Of a DNA stretch of 33,155 bases, positions 25,701 to 33,032 are shown piece by piece. Under the pieces are notes generated by a model. It saw nothing but the letters and a program-made list of their open reading frames with translations, had not been told where the DNA came from and searched no databases. This DNA comes from Candidatus Daviesbacteria bacterium (GTDB lineage: Bacteria; Patescibacteriota; Microgenomatia; Daviesbacterales; UBA10151). How positions within the stretch are numbered: the first letter of the stretch is position 1; every line of letters begins with the position of its first letter. The stretch lies in contig JAUYKM010000006.1 in the NCBI GenBank assembly GCA_030699125.1, positions 1-33,155 on the forward strand, given 5' to 3'. Both the position numbers and the translations under genes were made by a program.

Positions 25701-26018
25701 CCCATATTTTTTAAATACACCAGCTTTTTGTAGGGCCAATCCGCAATTTAAGGCAGTCTGTCCGCCAAATGACAAAAATATTCCATCCACTTTTTCTTTT
25801 TTTACCACCTGTTCCACAAAATAGGGATTTACCGGTAAAAAATAAATCTTATCTGCCAACTCCTTGGAAGTTTGGATAGTGGCAATATTGGGATTAATTA
25901 AAACACTCTCTATGTTTTCTTCTTTCAAAGCCTTTAAGGCCTGTGAACCGGAATAATCAAATTCCCCAGCTTCACCAATCTTTAATGCACCGGAACCTAG
26001 GACTAAAACTTTTTTCAT
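22752..26018 (-). CDS. carB: Carbamoyl-phosphate synthase large subunit
   Basis: [34 protein letters not shown]; second half [43 protein letters not shown]. Confidence 0.96.
   Translation of the reverse strand: [1088 protein letters not shown]
24302..24411. repeat. Palindromic element in frame in carB, with a nested repeat
   Basis: Encodes [36 protein letters not shown]. Confidence 0.88.
24614..24649. repeat. TTACTTG tandem repeat in carB
   Basis: aacttgttacttgttacttgtgtcttgttacttt encodes NKTQVTSNK. Confidence 0.75.
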
Positions 26019-27088
26019 AGGTAATCCAAAAATTCATCAAACAAATATCCGGCGTCAACCGGGCCGGGTGAGGCTTCCGGATGAAATTGCACTGCTAAAA
26101 ATGGTTTGCTCTTATGTCTGATACCCTCATTTGTGCCATCATTTAAATTAACAAACCACTCAACCCACTCCGAACTCATACTTTTCATATCCACGGCAAA
26201 ACCGTGATTTTGAGAAGTGATGATGGCTTTTTTGTTTGTCACATCTTGAACTGGCTGATTCTGACCTCTGTGGCCAAACTTTAATTTGTAGGTATCTCCC
26301 CCTGCTGCCAAAGCCAAAATCTGTGAACCCAGACAAATTCCAAAAATGGGAATGCCTTTTCTTAAAACTTCTTTAACATTTTTAATAGTTTCTCCTGCCT
26401 GTTTTGGGTCCCCGGGGCCATTGGAAACTACTACTCCATCAAAATCTACCCTGTCATTCCCGCGAATGCGGGAATCCATAAATTTTAAAGGATTAAAATT
26501 CCAGGGAACTCGAGTCACTCTTACTTTCCTTTTTACCAGGGATCGCAATATGTTTTCTTTTACTCCGCAATCAATCAGGACAATGTTTTTATTTCCTCTT
26601 CCATACACTTCAATCTTTTCTGTGCTCACCATCGGCAAAACATTTTCTGAATTAGGATCATATTGTCTGATAGCTGATAGCTGATGACTGATGACTATCC
26701 GACCCAGCATTACTCCATGTTCCCTTAATTTTATGGTGAGTTTTCTGGTATCTACTCCTTGTAGGGCTGGAATTCCCTCCTCCTTAAGCCACTGCCCCAA
26801 AGTTTTTTCCGATTCAAAATGTGATGGATTATTAATATAATTTTGCACAATTAAACCCTTAACTTGAATCTTTTTTGATTCCCAGAAATCTTTTTTAGGT
26901 ACTCCGTAATTGCCAACCAGAGGATAAGTTAAAACCAAAATTTGTCCAAAGTAGGAAGGGTCAGTAAAAGATTCAGGATATCCTACCATGCCGGTATTAA
27001 AAACCACCTCCCCTGAGGTGGATAAGGTGGCTCCAAAGGATTCGCCAACCATGGTTGTCCCGTCGGACAAAATTAATTTTCCCATCAT
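26015..27088 (-). CDS. carA: Carbamoyl-phosphate synthase small subunit
   Basis: VVVSNGPGDPKQAGETI, FGICLGSQILALAAG, AVQFHPEASPGP. ATGA overlaps with carB and pyrB. Confidence 0.95.
   Translation of the reverse strand: MMGKLILSDGTTMVGESFGATLSTSGEVVFNTGMVGYPESFTDPSYFGQILVLTYPLVGNYGVPKKDFWESKKIQVKGLIVQNYINNPSHFESEKTLGQWLKEEGIPALQGVDTRKLTIKLREHGVMLGRIVISHQLSAIRQYDPNSENVLPMVSTEKIEVYGRGNKNIVLIDCGVKENILRSLVKRKVRVTRVPWNFNPLKFMDSRIRGNDRVDFDGVVVSNGPGDPKQAGETIKNVKEVLRKGIPIFGICLGSQILALAAGGDTYKLKFGHRGQNQPVQDVTNKKAIITSQNHGFAVDMKSMSSEWVEWFVNLNDGTNEGIRHKSKPFLAVQFHPEASPGPVDAGYLFDEFLDYL
26452..26483. repeat. Half palindromic element in frame in carA
   Basis: tgtcattcccgcgaatgcgggaatccataaat encodes FMDSRIRGND. 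Confidence 0.8.
26665..26698. repeat. GACTGA-type repeat in carA
   Basis: gtctgatagctgatagctgatgactgatgactat encodes IVISHQLSAIRQ. Confidence 0.75.
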
Positions 27089-28020
27089 TTTATTCTTCCT
27101 AAAATTAATGCCAGTAACGCCTCTCTAACATACAACCCATTTCTGGCCTGTTTAAAGTAAACGGCATTGGGATGAGCATCCAAAACAGGGTCAATCTCGT
27201 TGACTCTGGGCAGAGGATGCATCAATTTTAATCCTTTATCCAAATACTTAATAAAATCTTTCCCCAAAATAAATTGATCCTTAACTCTCTTATATTCCTT
27301 TAAATTATTAAATCTTTCTTTTTGGACCCTAGTCTGATAAAGGAAATCTGCCTTAAGGCGAGCTGGTAAATTATCAAATTCTTCATATTCCACTCTTCTT
27401 TCCTTTAAAATCTTGATAAATTCTTCCGGCATTTTAAGAGAAGGGTGGGAAATAAAAATTTGTTTAACTTTGAAATGAGAAAGAGCTATAGATAGAGCAT
27501 GCACGGTCCTGCCATATTTTAAATCCCCCATCAAGGCAATTGTGATATTCTCCAATTTAGCTGCCTCTTTGAGTATGGTGTAAAGATCAAGCAAGGTTTG
27601 GGTGGGATGCTGGTTTGGTCCATCTCCCGCATTAATGACTGGAATCTCCGCCACATCTGCTGCTTGCCTGGCAGCACCGCTTTCGGGGTGTCTAATAATT
27701 AAACAATCTGCATATGAATCCATAATTCTGATGGTATCGGAAAAGCTCTCGCCTTTATGAATAGAGGTAGATTCTGGATCATTAAATCCAATAATGCCCA
27801 TCCCCACCCTTTGAGCAGCTGAGCGGAAGGATTGTTCTGTACGGGTGGATTGTTCAAAAAAAAGGAGCCCGGCAATTTTGCCTCTTAAAAGTAAGTAGTT
27901 GGATCTTTTTCTTCTGACATATTGGGGGTCAAATTTTTTAGCCAGTTTGAGAATAAAAAGGAGCTCCTCTTTGGAGAAATCATTAATATCAATTATATCC
28001 CGTCCTTTAAAGGGGCCCAA
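27085..28020 (-). CDS. pyrB: Aspartate carbamoyltransferase catalytic subunit (TTG start)
   Basis: FEQSTRTEQSFRSAAQRVG, HPTQTLLDLYTI, MHPLPRVNEIDP. First codon on the minus strand is TTG. Confidence 0.93.
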   Translation of the reverse strand: MGPFKGRDIIDINDFSKEELLFILKLAKKFDPQYVRRKRSNYLLLRGKIAGLLFFEQSTRTEQSFRSAAQRVGMGIIGFNDPESTSIHKGESFSDTIRIMDSYADCLIIRHPESGAARQAADVAEIPVINAGDGPNQHPTQTLLDLYTILKEAAKLENITIALMGDLKYGRTVHALSIALSHFKVKQIFISHPSLKMPEEFIKILKERRVEYEEFDNLPARLKADFLYQTRVQKERFNNLKEYKRVKDQFILGKDFIKYLDKGLKLMHPLPRVNEIDPVLDAHPNAVYFKQARNGLYVREALLALILGRIK

Positions 28021-28029
28021 ATTATCGCC

Positions 28030-28058
28030 AGTTTAGTGATAAAGAAATTATCTGTCAA
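28030..28058 (-). promoter_or_regulatory. pyrB operon promoter TTGACA-N17-TAAACT, 9 nt before TTG start
   Basis: Read directly on the minus strand. Confidence 0.7.
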
Positions 28059-28134
28059 TCCCTCAAAATATCGGGGTTGTATGCTAAAATGATTTTGTGG
28101 CCAAACAACTGATTCAAGAGAAGAGCTCTCCCGC

Positions 28135-28236
28135 TTAGCCTCCAAATTTAACTCTCACTAATTCACCGTTTTCCACTCTTAAAATCCTGCTCTGGTCTAG
28201 GAAATTTTTGGGATATTTTCTAATTCTACTTTACAA
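28135..28236 (-). pseudogene. Relic of a recF C-terminus (frameshifted)
   Basis: Minus strand: gtagaattagaaaatatcccaaaaatttcctagaccagagcaggattttaagagtggaa. Compare intact recF: gtagaactggaaaatattcccaaaagtttcctggatcagagtaggattttaagggtggag. One base is missing relative to recF. Confidence 0.8.
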
Positions 28237-28614
28237 TTAGTTTTGGAGTTTCTTTTTCTTAAATCTCACTGCTAATTTCCCTTGTTTTTCTGTGACAGTA
28301 ACAAATTTATTTATTAATTTTTTATCAGAATAAATAGATAAAAACCATCTAAGAGTATTTATTGTGTTATCTTGTGTTTGATTCTCAAGCCTAAGAAAGA
28401 GTACCCCGCTATGTGGTTTCCCTTCTTTAAATATTAGTTCCCCGTAATCTTTATCTAAAGTTACGATAATAGACCGTTCATTAACTGCTAATTCCAAAAC
28501 CTGATAATCTTCCATTCCTGGGTTAATTTCCTTAACCCTTAAAACAATGTGTCCAAGTTGAGTTAAAAATTTTGCAGTAAGCTTACTGATGTTTTCGTCT
28601 AGTAAAAATTTCAT
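28237..28614 (-). CDS. DUF5615 (PIN-like) putative toxin
   Basis: MKFLLDENISKLTAKFLTQLGHIVLRV...SIIVTLDKDYGELIF. Confidence 0.8.
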   Translation of the reverse strand: MKFLLDENISKLTAKFLTQLGHIVLRVKEINPGMEDYQVLELAVNERSIIVTLDKDYGELIFKEGKPHSGVLFLRLENQTQDNTINTLRWFLSIYSDKKLINKFVTVTEKQGKLAVRFKKKKLQN

Positions 28615-28837
28615 GGGCTACTGCCATTTGTGGAGGAGAGTTCTTAGTTACTTCTTTTTTGGCATAATTTATTGCTGCTTTAACCTGATCTTCAGTTATT
28701 TCATAATCCTCTGTTATTTGAGGGATTGTTTGACCATGTTCAACTAAATTTAAAATAAACTCCACAGTCAGTCTAGTCCCTTCTATGGTGGGCTTTCCAA
28801 CCATAATTTTAGGATTTCTCACAATTTTTGCTTTCAT
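28583..28837 (-). CDS. DUF433 putative antitoxin
   Basis: NPKIMVGKPTIEGTRLTVEFILNLVEHGQTIPQITEDY; overlaps the DUF5615 gene. Confidence 0.82.
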   Translation of the reverse strand: MKAKIVRNPKIMVGKPTIEGTRLTVEFILNLVEHGQTIPQITEDYEITEDQVKAAINYAKKEVTKNSPPQMAVAHEIFTRRKHQ

Positions 28838-28862
28838 ATTGAGTTTATTATATCATGAATTT

Positions 28863-29495
28863 ATGTCTCAAAAAGGAATTAGTCCGCTAATTATTACCAT
28901 CATAGTGGCAATTGTGGCTATAAGCGTGGGAGGATTTATTGCCACCCAGACCAATATCTTTCCTTCCCCTAAATCTTCCCCCCAACCCTTCGACTCCGCT
29001 CAGGGCAAGCCAACCACTCAACCTTCCCCTACTACTAACCCCACTGCCAATTGGAAAACATACATAAATAATAAATCTGCTTATAAGTACCAAGTTAAAT
29101 ATCCATCAAATTGGCAATTACAAGAAACTAGTCCAGAATATGTAACTTTTTATCCTCCTGAGGTAAATTTAAATGCAGAGGGCGTAGGGACAATTGGAGC
29201 ACCTCCTAAGATTGGTATTCAAGTTTCAACTATGTCGATGAGTGAGCGTCCTACTGGAAATGAATCTAGACAAGGAATTGATTTTGTTACTGATTGGAAG
29301 AGGGTAAATGTTGATAGTGTAGATGGCATCTATTATCAGACTCACCAATGCGCACCACAATGTTCTTCGAATACTGTTTTACCTTTAAATAATGGTCAGC
29401 AATCTTTGGTAATAGCTATCTCTTCAGAAGCTCAAAGGCAAGGATATGCGCAAATTTACAACCAAATCCTTTCCACCTTTAAATTCCTACCTTAA
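28863..29495 (+). CDS. Membrane-anchored protein with pilin-like N-terminus and PsbP-like domain
   Basis: MSQKGISPLIITIIVAIVAISVGGF; YQVKYPSNWQLQETSPEYVTFYPPE. The track's upstream start (28785) runs through the divergent DUF433 gene. Confidence 0.65.
   Translation: MSQKGISPLIITIIVAIVAISVGGFIATQTNIFPSPKSSPQPFDSAQGKPTTQPSPTTNPTANWKTYINNKSAYKYQVKYPSNWQLQETSPEYVTFYPPEVNLNAEGVGTIGAPPKIGIQVSTMSMSERPTGNESRQGIDFVTDWKRVNVDSVDGIYYQTHQCAPQCSSNTVLPLNNGQQSLVIAISSEAQRQGYAQIYNQILSTFKFLP
28986..29006. repeat. CCCTTCGACTCCGCTCAGGGC repeat in orf28863
   Basis: Encodes PFDSAQGK. Confidence 0.75.
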
Positions 29496-29543
29496 TAACT
29501 TAATTTACCTTTATTTACGCACGTAAGGTCTCACCTTGCGAGG

Positions 29544-30671
29544 CTAAATAATCTTCCCATCCTCCACCCTTAAAATCCTACTCTGATCCAGGAAACTTTT
29601 GGGAATATTTTCCAGTTCTACTGTGGCAATAATGGTCTGTTGTTTACCTACTATTTCCACCACATGAGCTCTGTGGTTTGCATCCAGTTCTGAGAATACA
29701 TCATCAAGCAGTAGAATTGGCCTTTTCCCCAGGATTTTAGCCATATATTCCAGTTGGGCCAGCTTAAAAGCTAAAGTACCTGTTCTTTGCTCACCTCTGG
29801 AGCCATAGTGAGCCAAATTGCGCCCACCTTCCACTGTCATCCCCGACTTGATCGGGGATCCATTATTTGTATAGATTCCCGCTTTCGCGGGAATGACATT
29901 ATCGTAGATGACAATATCAAAATCATCCCTGTGTGGCCCAATTAAGGTAGCTGCCGCTGCCACCTCTCTTCCGTTTGTTTCAGCTAATTTTTCCACAGTT
30001 ACTAAACTTGGTAGATATTCAAATTTGAACCCACCTAGGGGAGTTTCTAAACCATTAATAAATTCAAAAAAATCTTGTCGCTTATCACTTATCACTTTGC
30101 CCTTGCTCACTAATTCTTCTGTCCAATACTCCAACTCGTCCACCCTTGCCTTTCCTTCCCTGATCTTTTTTAAAATCCTGTTTCTGGCTGTTAAGAATTG
30201 CTCATACTGAGTCAGTGATTTTTTATAATCAGGATCGACTTGTGCCAATCCTAAATCCAGGTGCCATCTCCTTAGAGATGGTGAACCTGTCACCATATTA
30301 ATATCCGAGGGATAAAAAATCACAGCCGGCAAATTTCCTATAAAATCAACTACTCTTCTTCCTATTCCATTAATCATCACCTTTTTTCTGAATGTCACTT
30401 CCTCACTTGGTTCATTGATAATAATTAAAAGTTCTGTCTCCGGATCATCCAAAAGCCCTTCCACTTTACAAAACTTTTCTCCTTCTTTAATTAATTCATC
30501 CTCTGTATCCACTCTTTGGGATTTGGTAGTAGATAGAAGATAAATGGCCTCCAATAAATTAGATTTACCTGCCGCATTATTTCCCACCAAAATAGTAGGA
30601 CGTTGGTCAAAATCTAAAGTAAGGGCAGAATAATTTCTGAAATTAGTTAAATTGATTTGCTTTAAAACCAT
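29544..30671 (-). CDS. recF: DNA replication/repair protein RecF
   Basis: VGNNAAGKSNLLEAIYLLST (Walker A), YGSRGEQRTGTLAFKLAQLEY, PILLLDDVFSELDANHR. Confidence 0.95.
   Translation of the reverse strand: MVLKQINLTNFRNYSALTLDFDQRPTILVGNNAAGKSNLLEAIYLLSTTKSQRVDTEDELIKEGEKFCKVEGLLDDPETELLIIINEPSEEVTFRKKVMINGIGRRVVDFIGNLPAVIFYPSDINMVTGSPSLRRWHLDLGLAQVDPDYKKSLTQYEQFLTARNRILKKIREGKARVDELEYWTEELVSKGKVISDKRQDFFEFINGLETPLGGFKFEYLPSLVTVEKLAETNGREVAAAATLIGPHRDDFDIVIYDNVIPAKAGIYTNNGSPIKSGMTVEGGRNLAHYGSRGEQRTGTLAFKLAQLEYMAKILGKRPILLLDDVFSELDANHRAHVVEIVGKQQTIIATVELENIPKSFLDQSRILRVEDGKII
29835..29898. repeat. Palindromic element in frame in recF
   Basis: Encodes VIPAKAGIYTNNGSPIKSGMT. Confidence 0.88.
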
Positions 30672-30696
30672 AATCCATAATTCTAGATTCTTAATT

Positions 30697-32067
30697 CTAA
30701 TTTTCCCAGTGGCCCAGGCCTAAAAATTCCCTGACATGATAGGACAGGTGTGCTTTCTTAAAAAATAAAGATGGTTTTAAACCAAACAACCCCACCAGAA
30801 AGATGATTATTCCCAAACCTAAAAATATGGGATTGGTCCCAAAAACATCAGCCAGAATCCCTGTTAGAAGAACCGGGATTAAGGATAACCCGGCCATAGC
30901 CACTCCCAAAGTGGCAAAGACTTTTCCCCGATCCTGGTTGGAAGTATTTTCCTGCAAAACCGTCTGGGAAGGAACTAAAATCGAAACCATAGCCACTCCC
31001 ATTAAAAATGATCCTACAATTAACACCGCCGATAAAGGTGGTTGGGTAATAAAAGATAAAGGTCTACTGTGAGGCAGATATTTGATAGCAGGTGAAACAA
31101 TAGGAGCAATTCCCACCAGCATAAATAGCAGTCCGCTAAAAACAATGGCCTTAGATACCACCACTCTTCTGATGATGCTGTGGCCGAACTTACCTAAGAT
31201 AAATCCACCCAAAACAATTCCCACCCCGACAGGGATAACCATAATATATGAGGCATCAGTAGCCCGAATATGTAACACCCTTTCCAAAAAGGAAGGTATT
31301 AAAACAGCCAAAACCCCCACCACCATCTGCACGCCTCCCAAAATTAATATAGAAGTCACAAGCGGCAACTTACCCCTAATCATCCTGATGGTTTGTAAAA
31401 TTTCCCATAAACCTACTTCTTTAATCTGAAGATAGTTCTTATTTAAGATGGCAAAAATCAGCTTCTTACCTGCCCTAGTTGGCCTGGCATAGATGGTGGG
31501 AAAAAGAAAAGATAGACCAAAGGCAGTAAAAAGAATAAATCCACCCAGTAAAAATATAAAATTTATACCAAAGTGATTAATTAAAAAGCCGGATAAACCA
31601 AAACCAACCAAAAATGTAGTGTAGAGAGTGGTTGAAATTATGGAATTGGCAGTAATTAACTGTTTTCTTTTAACAATCATGGGGACGGCTGAGGCTTCAG
31701 TAGGTGCATAAAATTGGCCCAATGCATTGATCAAAAAAGCTACTACTAAAATTGCCGGATAAAATTCCTTTAAAAGGATTAGGCTTAAAAAAAGCAGACA
31801 AAGCATCATATCAATCAGCATGATGATTTTTTTCTTATTAATTAAATCAACTAAAACTCCGCTAAATAGCCCCAAAATAACTGCCGGTAAATAGATAAAG
31901 AAGAGCAGAGTAGCTACAGCAATATTTGAACCTGTTAACTTAAATACCCAAAGAATGAGAGTAAAATTTAAGGCATTATAGGAAAGTTGCACTAAAATCT
32001 GATTGATCCATAAATTTAAAAATCCCCGGTTTCTAATAACCGAGGTGAAGCTTACTCTCTCAGCCAT
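30697..32067 (-). CDS. Major facilitator superfamily transporter
   Basis: About 12 hydrophobic segments; LFSGVLVDLINKKKIIMLIDMML; GILADVFG. Confidence 0.88.
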   Translation of the reverse strand: MAERVSFTSVIRNRGFLNLWINQILVQLSYNALNFTLILWVFKLTGSNIAVATLLFFIYLPAVILGLFSGVLVDLINKKKIIMLIDMMLCLLFLSLILLKEFYPAILVVAFLINALGQFYAPTEASAVPMIVKRKQLITANSIISTTLYTTFLVGFGLSGFLINHFGINFIFLLGGFILFTAFGLSFLFPTIYARPTRAGKKLIFAILNKNYLQIKEVGLWEILQTIRMIRGKLPLVTSILILGGVQMVVGVLAVLIPSFLERVLHIRATDASYIMVIPVGVGIVLGGFILGKFGHSIIRRVVVSKAIVFSGLLFMLVGIAPIVSPAIKYLPHSRPLSFITQPPLSAVLIVGSFLMGVAMVSILVPSQTVLQENTSNQDRGKVFATLGVAMAGLSLIPVLLTGILADVFGTNPIFLGLGIIIFLVGLFGLKPSLFFKKAHLSYHVREFLGLGHWEN

Positions 32068-32076
32068 ATCTACAGG

Positions 32077-33012
32077 CTATTCTACACCCTTTTGGCACTT
32101 GGGGCAAAAATATGTGCCGCGGCCCCCCAGTTGAATTTTTTTAATGTCGGTGGAGCAGACCTTGCACTTATGCTTATCTCTTCCGTAAACATAAGCATAG
32201 TCTAAAAAGTAGCCTTTATGGCCTTCAGCATCCACAAAATGGGCTCTGGTGGAACCCCCCTGTTTGATACCTTCCTTGATTACCCTAATCACCCCTTGAT
32301 GTAATTTTTTAAACTCCCTATCTCCCAAATCTCCCACTTTAATTCTGGGATCAATCTTGGCTGCAAAACAGGCCTCATTTGCATAAATATTACCCACTCC
32401 AGAAACCACACTCTGATCCATTAAGGCTACTTTTATGGGCATAGATTTATGCTTGAGTAGATTCTCTTTTAAAATCTGCCAGCTAAATTCCTTCTCCAAA
32501 GGCTCAGGTCCTAAGCTTTTAAATAACTTGTTACTTGTCACTTGCTCGCCTCGCTTCGCTGGCGAAGCGGGTGCCTTGTCACTTACCCGTATCCATCCAA
32601 ATCTCCTCTGGTCATTAAAATAAAGGTGTGAACCATCACTAAAGCCAAAAATAACCCTAGTATGAGGGTTTGGCAGAGGCCCCACCATATCCTCTGTGGG
32701 ATGACCACCTATGAAACGACCTGCCCTGAGCTGACCTATCCTGAGTGGAATCGAAGGAGTCGAAGGGTTCCCATCATCATAGATAACCTGACCGGTCATT
32801 TTAAGATGAAAAAGTAAACTGGTATTACCAGTTAATTCCATACCTAAATATTTGGCTTTTCTCCAAATATTGAGTACTTTTTTACCCTGGGCTTTATTAG
32901 GGTTTCCAATGAAGGATTTAGGAGATAAAACTTGGATTTTGGTAATCTTTAATCCAATAATCTTCTTTTGCAGGCCTAATTTAATAACTTCAACTTCTGG
33001 TAACTCCGGCAT
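32077..33012 (-). CDS. mutM: Formamidopyrimidine-DNA glycosylase
   Basis: MPELPEVEVIKLGL; FHLKMTGQVIYDDG; C-terminal zinc finger CKVCSTDIKKIQLGGRGTYFCPKC. Confidence 0.95.
   Translation of the reverse strand: MPELPEVEVIKLGLQKKIIGLKITKIQVLSPKSFIGNPNKAQGKKVLNIWRKAKYLGMELTGNTSLLFHLKMTGQVIYDDGNPSTPSIPLRIGQLRAGRFIGGHPTEDMVGPLPNPHTRVIFGFSDGSHLYFNDQRRFGWIRVSDKAPASPAKRGEQVTSNKLFKSLGPEPLEKEFSWQILKENLLKHKSMPIKVALMDQSVVSGVGNIYANEACFAAKIDPRIKVGDLGDREFKKLHQGVIRVIKEGIKQGGSTRAHFVDAEGHKGYFLDYAYVYGRDKHKCKVCSTDIKKIQLGGRGTYFCPKCQKGVE
32523..32584. repeat. TTACTTG repeat in mutM interrupted by a 30-nt palindromic element
   Basis: cttgttacttgtcacttg-ctcgcctcgcttcgctggcgaagcgggtgc-cttgtcactt. Confidence 0.8.
32720..32767. 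repeat. CCCTTCGACTCC/TCAGG-type repeat in mutM
   Basis: cctgccctgagctgacctatcctgagtggaatcgaaggagtcgaaggg. Confidence 0.7.
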
Positions 33013-33032
33013 AGAGCTATCGGTATGTACAC

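Noticed and set aside
8889-26698. Dispersed GACTGA repeats as CRISPR
   Set aside because: Short, variable, mostly inside coding frames, with no regular spacers; no cas genes in the window.
28101-28142. Short GTG ORF VAKQLIQEKSSPA preceded by TAAAAT
   Set aside because: Only 13 codons, no -35, and it overlaps the recF relic; could be a truncated gene start but cannot be supported.
29496-29543. Possible RNA gene or riboswitch between orf28863 and recF
   Set aside because: Only a short AAGGT...ACCTT hairpin-like motif; more simply a bidirectional terminator between convergent genes.
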